From the NCBI GenBank assembly GCA_019009955.1, contig CM032233.1, positions 99,299,501 to 99,363,500 of the forward strand: a stretch of 64,000 nucleotides of DNA. Direction: 5' to 3'. The translations under genes were made by a program, and so were the position numbers. Below the pieces are notes generated by a model. That model worked only from the letters and a program-made list of their open reading frames with translations, was not told where the DNA came from and searched no databases. Below are positions 1 through 11,184 of the stretch, piece after piece (the stretch's first letter is position 1; each line of letters opens with the position of its first letter). This DNA is from Riptortus pedestris (Eukaryota; Arthropoda; Insecta; Hemiptera; Alydidae).

Positions 1-152
1 TCCGTTGGGAGGTTATTAAAATTGACTGATATATTTCGCATTACTGTTATATTTATTCACTTAATGTTCACGGCGGTGTTTTTGTATGTAGATTTACCTA
101 TTGCAAAACTTCACGAGGAAAATCTGCTTCGTTTACGCGGACGGGCTTTTTT
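1..152 (-). repeat. X element, 5'-end part, cut by window edge
   Basis: This is the GTCCGTCACG-side end of an X copy of the long subtype, read on the minus strand. It shares the segment with 'GGGAGGTT..' and 'TATTCACTTAAT' seen again near 1590-1716 and 43870-44020. It ends in a degraded form of the terminal 'ACGCAGCCCCTGCGTGACGGAC' block. X strand is given as + when the GTCCGTCACG end is on the left. Confidence 0.7.
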
Positions 153-270
153 CACTACAAGCACCGTAGCTCTTTTCTCATTTCCAGGTTAAATTTCAGG
201 TCCTGTCTAAGTTTCTTATTAGAAGAAAAATCGATAATAGATGGTGGTAGATGACTAGCGTGACCAGATA

Positions 271-316
271 GGGAAAATCTGCTTAGTTACGCAGGCCCTG
301 CGTGACTGACTTTTCA
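271..316 (-). repeat. X terminal fragment
   Basis: Only the terminal block remains (GGGAAAATCTGCTTAGTTAC followed by the CTGCGTGACTGAC end). It is a solo end with no X interior on its left, so it is a truncated or recombined copy. Confidence 0.65.
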
Positions 317-473
317 GATTGCTTCTATTTAGCGAGTCCAACGTATAGAAGAACTAAGGAGGAGGTGGTCTACAATATGCTTCTAAGTAGAGGATAGAGA
401 AGGAGGATAGAGAAGGATGCTCCAGCCGTCCAGTACCTGATAGCCAGCCTTTATCCCACTTCTTTAGAAGAAA

Positions 474-645
474 CTAGGCCTGGGCTATTGGCTCCCCCGC
501 CTCAAGGCGAACTACCTACACCAGCCTTACTCCACAGCCACTAGGAGCCATCTACCCGAAAATTTACGACCCCACCATAAAGCACTCGAGAGCACAATGA
601 ATAATTGTTCTTTTGACAGTTGTGAAGTACTTCTGATTTGAAAGG
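474..645 (+). repeat. Repeat W, left arm of an inverted pair
   Basis: This GC-richer segment has a diverged reverse-complement copy at 1878-2058. Shared blocks include 'GGCGAACTACCTACACCAGC', 'GGAGCCATCTACCCGAAAAT' and 'TCTTTTGACAGTT'. I do not recognise the family. The arms are either long terminal inverted repeats or two opposed copies of one repeat, with X sequence between them. Confidence 0.6.
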
Positions 646-985
646 AAGTAATTGCAACTTGTTAGAATGATTTACAACTCCAAAGGAAGTATTTCCACTT
701 CATTCGGTTTCTACAGTAGAGTATACTATGCACTTGCGATATCTGCTTTAAAGTAATACACCCACTAATGATTTTGTAATCAGATAAAGGCATTGATAAT
801 ACATTTACAGACACTCAATAGAAATAAATAAAAATACACGAATAATCAGTAAAAAAGGGAAAAAACTAATCCTTAAATTCAAATAAAAATAAATATAAAA
901 TAAACCAATAATTTTATTATTATTATTTATTTGAGATGCCGCTACAATGGCGATTCATCTTATAACGTGTTAGAATATAATTTTA

Positions 986-1716
986 CAAAATTCGATATTT
1001 AGTCGTTTTATGTAAAAGAAAGATCAAGTTCGTTAACGGCTGAAATCGGACCAGGGGGAGGTTTAAAGGTGGAGAATTTTGAAAATTCAAAATATCTCCG
1101 TTACTGTAAGTCAGATCGAAAAACTGTATAGAAACAATCTTTTAGCAAGTTAAACGCACCATAAATATTGTTATATACATTTATTTCCTATCTGGAATAT
1201 TAACCGAAATAATTGCATTTTTCAATTTTCAGCCTTCAGCAAACCCCCACTTCTACTCATGTTACATAAACAATATTCGGTTATGTAATAAACCACATCA
1301 TTTGAAGCTTAATTACCAAATATTGTGTTCAAGAGACATTTATTATACGAGATAAATGCAAATATGTTCTGGTGACCCCCCCCTTCTATGGTTTTTGGAC
1401 TACTTAAATTTGATTGATTGAGATAAATATTATTCTGATTCATTATAAATTACAGTATTAGATATAGTAAATAGTTTTCAATCAAATTAATACGTTATAT
1501 TCAGATATATTACAGTAATTGTTTTTCTTTCCGGTAAGAAGTTGGCAGAATTGTTTGTTTACATTTCAGATGCTTTCCGTCAGGAGGTTTCTTATTATCG
1601 TTTGTATTTATTCACTTAATATTAACGGTGTTGTGTTACCGGTATGTAGATTTATCTATTGTTATACTTCACGCGGGAAATCTGCTTAGTTAACGCAGGC
1701 CCTGCTTGACGGACTT
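986..1716 (-). repeat. X element, long subtype, 3'-truncated
   Basis: The interior runs from the 'TATTTAGTCGTTTTATGTAAA' block to the terminal 'CCCTGCTTGACGGACTT'. The 3' hairpin and microsatellite are missing. It contains a run of C before the 'CTACTTAAATTTGATTGATTG' block that marks the long subtype. It lies between the two W arms. Confidence 0.75.
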
Positions 1717-1877
1717 TTCTGATTGTAAGCCGAGCATTACAAACAATATTATTCATTATTCTTTAAGTTGCATAAAAAGCTCATTTTTTCTACTACAGAA
1801 ATCTCCGGAAGTAAAAAAAACAAAAAACAAAAAACAACATTTTTTCTGGTAGTAAATATTTTAGTAAAGTGAAATTT

Positions 1878-2058
1878 CGTCCTTATAAATCATAAGTACT
1901 CTCATAACTGTCAAAAGAGCTATTAGGCCTTGTGGTGAGGAGTGCTTTATGGTGGAGTCGTACATTTTCGGGTAGATGGCTCCAAGGACTAGCGGCCGTG
2001 CAGTAAGGCTGGTGTAGGTAGTTCGCCTTGAGCTGAGCCAGCCAATGGCCGAACCCTA
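1878..2058 (-). repeat. Repeat W, right arm of an inverted pair
   Basis: This is the reverse complement of 474-645 with many substitutions and small gaps. The order of shared blocks is fully mirrored. The pair would fold into a hairpin with a spacer of about 1.2 kb. Confidence 0.6.
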
Positions 2059-2290
2059 GTTTATGATGCTGTAAAGAGTAACAACTCTCATGAGCTGGCT
2101 TGGTTCTTCAAAAGCTCCGAGGAAAAATTATATAAATTGTTGTGAGGAATATCATTAGCATTCAGTAACCTCCTTTATACAATGATTCCGCTAATAAATC
2201 CGTTTTTTATTTGGAACAGTTAATAATTATTTAGTTAAATTTTGTTGTAAAAAACGCCAATAAAAAAGTACACTAACGTATTAAGAAATA

Positions 2291-3096
2291 AGTCCATCAC
2301 GCAGGGGCTGCGTAAACTAAGCAGATTTCCCCCGTGAAGTTTTATAACAATATATAGATCTACATACCGATAGCACAACACCACCGTGATTATTAAGTAT
2401 ATAAATACAAATGATAATAAGAAACCTTCTGATTGGAAGCGTCTGAAATGTAAACAAACAGTTCTGCCAACTTCCTACGGGCAAGAAACACAATTACTGT
2501 AATATATCTGAATATAACGTATTCATTCGATTGAAAACTATTTACTATATTTAGTACTGTAATTTATAATGAATCAGAATAATTTTTATCTCAGTCAATC
2601 AAATTTAAGTAGTCAAAAAACTTAAGAAGGGGGGGGGATCACCAGAACATATTTGCATGTATCTCGTATAATGAATGTCTCTTGAAAACAATATTTGGTA
2701 TTTAAGCTACGACTTATGTGGTTTATTACATAACCGAATATTGTTTATGCAACATGAGTAGAAGTGGGGGTTTGCTGAAGGCTGAAAACTGAAAGATGCA
2801 CATAACTCGGTTAATATTCAAAATATGGAATAAATGTATATAACATTATTTATAGTGCATTTAATTTTCAATAAGATTGATTCTATACACTTTTTCGATC
2901 CGACTTATAGTAACGGAGAAGTTTCGAATTTTCAGAATCTTCCTCTAAACCACCTCTCCCCCTTGTCCGATTTCAGTCGTTAACGAACTTGATCTTTTTA
3001 CATAAAACGACTAAATATCGAATTTGGTAACGATTAAACAAGAATTGCGACCACTAGAGCTTTAACAGACAAATATATATATATATATGTATATAT
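2291..3096 (+). repeat. X element, long subtype, ends at (TA)n
   Basis: It starts with AGTCCATCACGCAGGGGCTG and runs through the C-rich 'CCACCTCTCCCCC' tract and 'GCGACCACTAGAGC' to a short (TA)n array at 3073-3096. The hairpin end is missing. An X copy in the opposite direction starts 15 bp further on, so the two make a large inverted repeat about the microsatellite. Confidence 0.8.
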
Positions 3097-3110
3097 CCTG
3101 TACCCTCCAG

Positions 3111-3664
3111 GAGTTGATCCTACCCAGGAGATGACGAAAATGAGGTCCGTTCAAAACTGTAGATATATTTGTCTGTTACCGCTCTAGCGGTCACAATTTT
3201 TGTCTTATCGTTACCAAACTTGATATACAATATTGTATAGGTTTTATACAAAAAGAAAGATCAAGTTCGTTAACGGCTTAAATCGGACCAGGGAGAGGGG
3301 GTTTAGAGGGGGAGAATTTCGAAAATCCTTAATATCTCCGTTATTATGCGTCGGATCGAAAATTTGTATAGAACCAATCTTATTGCAAATGTAATGTTCT
3401 ATAAAAGTTGTTATGTACATTTTTTCACTATCGCGATTATTAACTGAGATATTGGGATGTTTTAGTTTTCGGTCTTCAGTAAAGCCCCACTCCTATTCAT
3501 CTCATATTAACAATATTCTATTATAGTATGCTATGAAGCATTTTATTTGAAGCTTAAATACCAAATATTGTTCTCATTGAACTTTTAAGTTTTGAGATAA
3601 ATGCAAAAACGTGACGCACTTGGGAAATCTGCTTAGTTAACGCAGCCCCTGCGTTAAGGACTTA
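3111..3664 (-). repeat. X element, hairpin end missing
   Basis: It begins in the 'GATCCTACCCAGGAGATGAC' block, passes a residual TA stretch and the 'GGTTTAGAGGGGGAGAATTT' tract, and ends in 'CGCAGCCCCTGCGTTAAGGAC'. Its 5' module is the subtype with 'GATAAATGCAAAAACGTGACG', unlike the upstream partner. Confidence 0.8.
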
Positions 3665-4222
3665 TTTAAACTAAGCTGATATAGCAATCAGATCATGCGT
3701 ATTGGGGTTTAGGAGGTCTCGCAGTTTTTGGGATAATTTTTTATCCCATATTAAATTTAAAAAGCATACTGGAGCTATTTTCCAGCAACATAATATGATG
3801 TCTTCTTAAAAAAAAGTTTTTTCTTATAACGCTGTGTCAATAATAAATATGAAGCTAACAATAGTCAATATATAGGAGGGAGGATATACAATCCTATAGA
3901 GTAGCTGTGGAGCGGAAGGCCGGAAGCCATTGGGCGACGTGTTCCCAACTACAAACGACCAAGGTTGTGGTCAAGATATTCCGCTAGAAGCTTTCTCATG
4001 AGTAAGAGGAAGCTCTCTGTTATTGCTATCAGGATCATGATGAACAATGAAATATTCGCCAAGCTCAAGTGTTGAAAAGAACAGGGTTGGCTCAACAATT
4101 TAGTAATAACAAGCAGCGTCTGAAATTGGAGCAGCTCAGGTCGCCAGTCACTCCTACGTGACACCAAACCAACCCAATCCTCAATTATAGTAACACGATT
4201 TTCCCTAATGCCAGGCTACGAA

Positions 4223-4757
4223 TTACTTGAATTAATCACTAGTTGTATTGTTAGCCGTTTGATATAGCAAGCTAGTAGAGGATTGTTGGGTATCGGCTAA
4301 AGAATGGTTTCTTAATTCTTCTTATAGAGAATTTTATTTGAAGTGCTTACAGTTTCGGGCACCATTGGTCTCCTTCTTCAGAGCTGAATAATGAACAAAA
4401 CAAAAGAAGTGAGCTAATTTTAGAACAATTAAAAAACATAATATTCTCTTTTAAATGTAAAATGGCCGTAAAATGCAAAGATATTATTTTATATGAGAAA
4501 TGGCAGGTGACTATAAAGTAAAACAAGAAGGGGTGGATGTAAACACTATATCAGAAAATAAAAAAAAGGTAAATTCAAAGAATTTGATACGAAACTGGTA
4601 TTGTACCTTATCAAATTTTTTCAATTTATTTTATTTTTTAGCAGATTTCCCTTAAGGTAAATCAGCACCTCTATTGAGGTCGTACTCATGACGCGATTTT
4701 CGAAAAATTATGTCCATCGATCCTACCCAGGAAATGACGTAAATGAGGTCCGTTCAA

Positions 4758-4808
<51 letters not shown>

Positions 4809-5414
4809 TTGTCTGATAACACTCTAACGGTCGCAATTTTTGTTTAATCGTCACTAAACTAGGTATTTAATCGTTTTATGTAAAAAGAAAGATCAAGTTC
4901 GTTAACGGCTGAAATCGGACCAGGCTCCCCTCCCCTGGTCCTAAGCCTAAACGTTTAGAGGGGGGGGGGTCGATAATTCGAAATATCTCCGTTACTATAC
5001 GTCGGATCGAAAAATTGTATAGACCCAATCTTATTGCAAATTAAATATTCTATAAATATTGATTACATATTCACTATACATTTATTCTCTATCTTGAATA
5101 TTACCCGAGATATTTGCATTTTTATTAAGTGTAACAGGCGAGCTATGGTTCCCGCCGAAAGCTAGTTCGGCCGTTTCCGTAACTGATTGGCTCTCGTGTG
5201 GAGATTTCTCTATTATATAACTTTACGTGGGAAATCTGCTTAGGTTACGCAGCCCCTGCTTATAATAAGTATTTTTAATTCCACCCCACCTTGTTTTGTT
5301 TTATAGTAACAAAAGAAACTGTAAGCAGTTCCAATAAAATTCTCTATAAGAAGAATTAAGAAACCGTTCTTTAGCCTACACCCAACAATCCTCTACTAGC
5401 TTACTTGCATTAAT
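4223..5414. mobile_element. Penelope-like fold-back insertion containing an X copy
   Basis: Seen: direct repeats TTACTTGAATTAAT (4223-4236) and TTACTTGCATTAAT (5401-5414) with one mismatch; then a 34-nt unpaired tail at 4237-4270; then inverted arms at 4271-4357 and 5315-5400. On the minus strand the left arm continues into CTGAAGA (4384-4378), CGAAAC (about 4357-4352) and AATAAA. That is the CTGANGA ... GAAA skeleton of a hammerhead ribozyme core. A second inverted pair lies further in (about 4508-4540 and 5278-5308). Target duplications of about 12-14 bp, a tail of about 34 nt and hammerhead motifs are, from my knowledge of the family, features of Penelope-like elements. No reverse transcriptase remains. 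X sequence (4636-5261) fills the loop. Confidence 0.6.
4636..5261 (-). repeat. X element, nearly complete
   Basis: It begins with TTTTTAGCAGATTTCCCTTA, has (TA)n at 4763-4812 and a GGGGG-rich tract at 4961-4970, and ends in 'CGCAGCCCCTGCTTATAATA'. The last bases of the end are lost. It carries the 5' module with 'AAAGCTAGTTCGGCCGTTTCC'. Confidence 0.85.
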
Positions 5415-5803
5415 GTATCGCTTATGACAAGAGGTTTCGTATGTTACAAAACGAAGTATTGCAGAATACATTAGACCTCTCTGCTTTGGATTTATGGTAA
5501 AGGAGTTAGCAGAATACGAAATAAACGTATTGATGTTTCCTGATTACACAAATAAAGGGATCCTAACACTTTTATATAGCAATCAGAATTTTTAATTACA
5601 AAGCCCAACAATAACTGACCTATAACAAAGATTTTCCAAGCTATAACTGCAAGAATATAATCGGGACTATATTTCATTAGGATTTGTTTTTCACAACTAA
5701 AGAGTTCAGCGTTTAAGGGTTCATGTGTCATTGGTCTTAAAACCAAGGTTCCTGGAATATAGAGTTTATAGGTTTTGGAGTGAAATCACATTGAAACCAA
5801 AAG

Positions 5804-6069
5804 CAAAACTAATGAGTTGGTATTCTGGCAGGTGGAAGTGACTTCTAATGTATGTAGGATGAAAAAAAAAATGTTGGCTACGCTTCCACTATAATAATTT
5901 ATTGAAACGGCTAAGCGCTTTCGATGCTGTGGATCATCGTGAGTGCCCGAAGGTTTTCGATGTTGACCTGACGGCTCTCGGGCCTGGACTGCTTTGCCGT
6001 TTCAATAAATTATTATAGTGGAAGCGTAACCAACAATTTTTTTCATCCTACATACATCAAAACTAATGA
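5804..6069. mobile_element. Penelope-like fold-back insertion with 12-bp duplication
   Basis: Seen: a perfect 12-bp direct repeat CAAAACTAATGA at 5804-5815 and 6058-6069; a 32-nt tail at 5816-5847; inverted arms at 5848-5911 and 5996-6057 (over 60 bp, few mismatches and a 2-nt gap); and an 84-nt GC-rich loop. On the minus strand the loop has GATGATCC, then GCATCGAAAGCGC (GAAA at 5922-5919), then CAATAAAT. This is a degenerate hammerhead-like layout. The architecture matches the insertions near 4223, 13577 and 15694 although the sequences differ. No coding region is left. Confidence 0.65.
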
Positions 6070-6086
6070 ATTTCAATAGAAGATGT

Positions 6087-6091
<5 letters not shown>

Positions 6092-6145
<54 letters not shown>
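6092..6145. repeat. (TA)n microsatellite
   Basis: An uninterrupted TA array that abuts the Helitron-type end of the Y copy on its right. Apparent long peptides of alternating Tyr and Ile from such arrays are not genes. Confidence 0.95.
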
Positions 6146-7233
6146 TAGCTCTGATACCCGGCTTCGCGCGGGAATTGTTTTATGGCTGAATGGTGATTGT
6201 ATTTTTTTGGCAAGGCTTTAATTTGCACAATATTTTGACATTTACCCGTCCCAGTGTTTAGGGTTAATGCCCGTTATTGGCATTTGTTAATAATGAAATT
6301 AATTTTTTATGTAAGTCTTCACTGTCCTCCAAATTGTCATATTTCCCGTAGACAAATAGACAATGAAATATCGCGAATTTTTATTTCTGGCCTCCCTTAT
6401 AACCCCCACTCACGTTCTAACCTAAAACTTTTAATGTAGCTTATAATCATGGAAGAATTAATGCTAATTGACATACCGAGTTTTTGTAAGTTCGGTTTAC
6501 TCGTTAGTGCTCAATGAAATCGTTGACTCCCGCTTTAGTTTATAGTGTATATCTCGTTTATACTTTGTTAAAAGACAAAAATGAATATGACCAAAGTTAC
6601 TCTAAATAACAAAATTAACAACTATTGTTATGTTCATATTTGCCGAAAAACGAATAGAAAACGAAATACCGCTATTTTTAAATTCAGGCCTCCCCTACAA
6701 CCCCCACTCCTGCCCGTTTCTAGAAATGTTGGTATGGCTTATTATAATGAAGGTGTTAGTGCTAATATACATACCGAGTTTTATTTAGTTCGGTTGAGTC
6801 GTTTGTGCGAAATAAAATTGCTCACTTCCGCTATAGGTTTTATCGTATATCTCGTTTATAATACGTTATACGAAAAAAGTGTATAAAACAAAAGTTACTC
6901 TAAATAACAAAATAAACTGCTTTTGTTATGTTCATACTTGCCGAAAAACCAATAGGAAACGAAATATCGCTATTTTTAATTTCAGGCCTCCCTTTCAACC
7001 CCCACTCATGTTCATCTCAGAGGATGTTAATATAGCCTAAAGTCTAAGTTGGGTTAGTTGTAATATACATACCAAGTTTCATAAAATTCGGTTCAGCCGT
7101 TTATGCGTGAAAAGGTAACAAACAAACAAACATACACGAAAGAAACAAAATGCAGTTATGGTCTCTATGACATGTGAAACGAAAAGTTATCGTGAAATTT
7201 CGCGAAAAAAATCAATGTACAGACAGAGGTTAC

Positions 7234-7238
<5 letters not shown>
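6146..7238 (-). mobile_element. Y element (Helitron-type, non-autonomous), copy Y1
   Basis: On the minus strand this copy ends with a CCCG..CGGG-type hairpin (here degraded, CGCGCGGG) and CAGAGCTAG at the left edge. CTAG fits the CTRR end of Helitrons. The other edge is 'GACAGAGGTTACAATTTTA'. Inside are units of about 330 bp, each with 'CAGGCCTCCCTTACAACCCC' and the dyad AACAAAAGTT ... AACTTTTGT. A (CAAA)n stretch follows 'GCGTGAAAAGGTAACAAACA'. There is no helicase or replication-initiator coding, so it is a non-autonomous copy. Both sides are TA arrays. Confidence 0.75.
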
Positions 7239-7290
<52 letters not shown>

Positions 7291-7318
7291 TAGATAGATA
7301 GATAGATATATATATATC
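7239..7318. repeat. (TA)n with a (GATA)n segment
   Basis: A TA array interrupted near 7288-7308 by GATA units. It borders the Y1 copy. No X sequence is seen to its right, unlike several other Y-flanking arrays. Confidence 0.95.
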
Positions 7319-8177
7319 TGAAAAAGAAAAACATTTCAAAGCTTGTTGGGAAGGAGCAATTCTGAGGCCAAGCTCAGATTCAGCACAGCAAAAACCTTGG
7401 GGAAAGGGTGGACTTTGTGGAATTTCCTGCTTTTCGTTTTTTTTCTGCTCTATACAATTTAAATTAGAAAAAATAATAATCCAGTGCTAAAGTGACAATA
7501 GTCTTGTTATATGGAAAGAAAGAAATGAAAATAAAAGACAAAATATAATTACAATTACAAAGTATTATGAAATCTATTATTGAATGACAAGAAACAAACA
7601 ATGATATTAATGTCAATGAATTATATTTGTTATGACTTTATATACCCTTCGAATGTTAAATGAAGGCGTGGATTAAGGAAATTGCATCTTACGGAGGATA
7701 TTTATTCATTCAATATTTATAGAAATGTTTGGTGAGAGCACAATGATTTAACCATAATACGTATTTGATACTAAGTTGAAAACAAACTACTTTTTATGCC
7801 ATTAACAATTTTTTCTTGTGTGGGTTGTACATAATTTCCAACAAATGGCCGCTTGAACCGAATCAATACTTGTAGGTGGAACACGTGCCGAGGTATTTTG
7901 GTGCCATAACAGTCAATATTTTATCCAATTACAAAAGATTATTCTCGGATGCATTAGTGCAATTGAGTATACTCCTCAAGGGCTCTCTATTAAGTATTTT
8001 CTACGCTATTAGAAGTGAATCAGTGTTATCAACATTAATACAAATCAAGTGTTTGTCATTTCTTAAATATTCCGATGGGGAAAATAGTATAGCGTTTTGA
8101 TCTTCATGCAGTTTTAGAATATTTCTTAAACGAATCAGCTATTAGGTTGTACCATGGTACACAATTTAGAAAAATCA
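7319..8177. other. No gene recognised
   Basis: AT-rich sequence without a recognisable protein or repeat end. A 74-codon open frame at 7876-8100 has no family resemblance that I can see and ordinary AT-rich composition, so I do not call it a gene. Confidence 0.5.
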
Positions 8178-8473
8178 TCTTCAAATTTTCATAGATCCTA
8201 CATAGGAAGTGACGAAAATAAGGTCCGTAAAAATTTCTATCTATATAGATCTATATCAAATTGGGCGGTAATCGACTCTAACGGTTGTAAGTTTCGTTTG
8301 ATCGTTATCAAACTTGATATTGAAGCGTTTCGTGTACAAATATATTTCAACTTCGTTAATTACTGAAATTAGACCAGGAAGAGGAGGGTGAGGGGAGAGA
8401 ATAATTCGAAATATCTCCGTTATTATAACTTGGATCAAAAAATGTTAAAGAAACACTCATATTGCAAATTTAA
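8178..8473 (-). repeat. X element fragment
   Basis: It begins in a degraded 'ATAGATCCTACATAGGAAGTGACGAAAAT' block and has only a vestigial microsatellite (TATCTATATAGATCTATAT). It is cut off at 'TTGCAAATTTAATTTTAGC' where the next X copy starts in the same direction. Confidence 0.7.
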
Positions 8474-8800
8474 TTTTAGCAGATTTCCCAGGGAAATCGG
8501 CTATTGAGTTCGTACGCATCACGCGATTTTCGAAAAAATTATTCTCTATGTTGAATATTAACCGAGATATTAGCATTTTTATTAAGTGTGATAACAGACG
8601 AGATGAGATCGGCTGAAGTCGGCTCTATTCGGGACTTGCCACCGAAAGCTAATTCGGCAGTTTCCGTAACTGTTTGGCTCTGTTGAAATTGGATTAGAGA
8701 CTCGTTACTACTACTGTTATTAGCAGGCAGATTTCCCTAATGTAAAACTTCATGTGGGAAATCTTCTTAGTTTTCGCAGCCCCTGCGTGACGGACTTTTT
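8474..8800 (-). repeat. X element with internal deletion
   Basis: The hairpin end (TTTAGCAGATTTCCC..GGGAAATC) joins directly to the 'TATTCTCTATGTTGAATATTAACC' segment. The central microsatellite and G-rich tract are therefore deleted. It ends with 'CGCAGCCCCTGCGTGACGGAC'. It lies directly after another X fragment in the same direction. Confidence 0.75.
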
Positions 8801-8865
8801 TCTTTTCTTCTTAACCTTTTTTTTTTGTCATACTAAAATAATTATAGGCCCGAAACAACACAACA

Positions 8866-8906
<41 letters not shown>

Positions 8907-9513
8907 AATTTAAATTAGACTTGAAATTTAAGATGAAGATGAGATCTTTATAACATAAGAGTGAAGTTGAAATTATATGAGGAGTGGGGGTTTAACGATG
9001 ACTGAAATCGCAAAATACAAATACGTTTGTGAGTCTTAGATTTATAGAAAAACCACCCCGACAATCGTCAGATGATACTTTATTAACTACATTATCTCCA
9101 AATCACTCAGATGTAGGAAATGAAGAGGGGAGCCAAAAAATTTTATTTAATGTGGTCCCAGGGGAAGCAGGGATGGCCAAAGAAGGCAAGGCGGGACGGG
9201 ACAAAGGGCCGAAACAGCAATTAGACGGCCTGGCTGAACACTCACGGCAGCTGGGCATCTTTAATCTGTAATTGTCCAAGGTTTGGTTCCAAAGAAAACC
9301 ATTACTCCCATGACCTGTTACAATATCAGGTTCTCCTCGGCAGGAAACGTACTAAATAGAATAAGGAAAAATCACATTGAATTCTATAATGCAGGTATTG
9401 TCTTTCTCAAGAATTTGGGGGCTGTTACACAATGAAATTGTGACAATCAGTTTTTTTGCGATGTCTCAATCAGCTGATAATGAATAAGACATCATAAACA
9501 ACCTGTGTACTCA
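8801..9513. other. No gene recognised; poly(A) run
   Basis: It contains a homopolymer A run at about 8867-8905. An 80-codon open frame at 9029-9271, partly GC-rich, begins with a non-ATG codon and matches nothing I recognise. I leave it as non-coding. Confidence 0.45.
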
Positions 9514-9922
9514 TTTTTTAGCGGATTTCCCTTAGAGAAAATCAGCTATTGAGGTTGTACTCATGATGGGATGTTCAAAAAAGTTCTTCAAATGTCCATC
9601 GATCCTACCAAGGAGATGGAGAAAATGAGGTCCATTCAAAATTTGATATATTTGTCTGTTAGCGGTCGTAATTTTTAACTGATCGATACCAAAGTCGATA
9701 TTTAAACGTTTTATATAAAAATGAAGATCAAGGTCGTTAACGGCTAAAATCAGACTGGTGGGAGGGGGTCTTGAAAATTCGAAATATCTCTGTTATTACA
9801 AGTCAAAACATATTATGTCGAAAATTTGTACAGAATCAATCTTATTGTAAATGTAATGTTCTATAAATGTTGTTATGTAAGTTTTTCATTACCTTGATTT
9901 TTAATTGAGATATTTGCATTTC
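9514..9922 (-). repeat. X element, 5' end missing
   Basis: It starts with TTTTTTAGCGGATTTCCCTT and has the 'GATCCTACCAAGGAGATGG' block. The microsatellite is almost lost (ATATATTTGTCTGTTAGC). It stops at 'GAGATATTTGCATTTC', where the next copy begins. Confidence 0.75.
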
Positions 9923-10425
9923 TAGCAGATTTCCCTCAAGGGAAATCAGCTTTTGAGGGTTGTAGTCATGACGCGATTTTCGAAATGTCCATCGATCCTA
10001 CCCAGGAGATGACGAAAATGAGGTCTGTTCAAAACTGTATATATATATATATATAGGGGGGGGGGTGTGTTTAGAGGGGGAGAATTTAGAAAATTCTTAA
10101 TATCTCCGTTATTATGTGTCGGATCGAAAAATAATATAGAACCAATCTTATTGAAAATTTAATGTTCTATAAATGTTGTTATGTACATTTTTTCACTATC
10201 TTGATTATTAACTGAGATATTTGCATATTTTAGTTTTTGTCTTCAGTAAACCCCCACTCCTACTCCTCTCATATTAACAATATTCTATTATGTTATGAAG
10301 CATTTTATTTGAAGCTTAAATAACAAATATTGTTCTCATTGAACTTTTAATTTTTGAGATAAATGCAAAAACGTGACGCACTTGGGAAATCTGCTGAGTT
10401 AACGCAGCCCCTGCGTGACGGACTT
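9923..10425 (-). repeat. X element, complete ends, short interior
   Basis: It runs from TAGCAGATTTCCCTCAAGGG to 'CCCTGCGTGACGGAC'. A short (TA)n array at 10038-10055 passes straight into a G run. The 'CGCTCTAGCGGTCGCAATTTTTG' interior is therefore deleted next to the microsatellite. It is head-to-tail with the preceding copy. Confidence 0.8.
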
Positions 10426-10681
10426 TTTTTTCGGCCTTCAGTAAACCTCCTACTCTTGTCATATTAACTATAAGCTGTTGTATTATGAAACACATTATTT
10501 AAAGCCTGAATACCCAACATTTTTTTCATTGAACTTCTACGTTTTTAGATAACTGCAAATACGTGAGGCACCTGGGGAATCCACTAGGTAGGGTGGATGG
10601 TCATAGGAGGAGAGTTTTCGAAAATCGAGCCATGACTGCAACCTCAACAGCTGATTTCCCATTAGGTAAATCTGCTAAAAG
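10426..10681. repeat. Mosaic of two X fragments in opposite directions
   Basis: The first part matches the minus-direction 'GGCCTTCAGTAAACC' module. From about 10590 it switches to the plus-direction 3' end (GGATGGTCAT ... CAGCTGATTTCCCATTAGG..AAATCTGCTAAAA). This looks like a recombination or deletion junction between opposed copies. Confidence 0.6.
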
Positions 10682-11184
10682 GTGATATGGGTGTTTAGCC
10701 CCAATTTGTGCGCGCCAACGAAGGTTAGCCGAGTGATTGGCGAGTGGAGGGAGGATTGAAGGGAGTAGATAAGGCTGAATCTGGGAAAATCTGTGAGGTG
10801 GGCAGGGGGGGACGACTCAAAGAGGAGGTGGATAGTTAGGTAGGCGGCTGTACCCCCATTACTATTGTCTGCTCGCTACCTGCCTGCTCCGCCCGCTCCC
10901 TTATATCCTCTCTCCCCGTCACATTCTATATACTCTTCTTTACAGAACCTCTCCTATTTTCCCCGTTTCCCCTCCAGGGAAATCCCCTCCTCCTGCACTG
11001 CATTTGTCACCTGGCCTGAGGAGGCATCAAACTCAGCCTCTGCCCGTCGGACAAGTCTTGAAAGGTATTAGCTCAAAATTGTTTGGGCGCACAAACTATG
11101 CCGATTATCTACGTGCTGTTAGAATACACTGGAGATCTCTTCCCATCATATATTCTCCATGTCCATGTAAACATCTGATAAGTA
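10682..11184. other. GC-richer unique segment, no gene recognised
   Basis: C/T-rich stretches around 10865-11060 leave overlapping open frames of about 65 codons (10865-11071 and 11004-11195). They have low complexity (Pro/Ser-rich) and no family resemblance. The segment lies directly left of the mariner element. Confidence 0.45.

Noticed and set aside
6254..6886. Open frames of 60-105 codons in Y copies (also 52778-53047, 53890-54090, 58291-58611, 58811-59222, 59695-59907)
   Set aside because: The same peptides reappear wherever Y repeats occur and are interrupted at random. Y shows no helicase, Rep or other domain.
9029..9271. 80-codon GC-richer frame
   Set aside because: It starts from a non-ATG codon in X-like sequence and has no recognisable domain.
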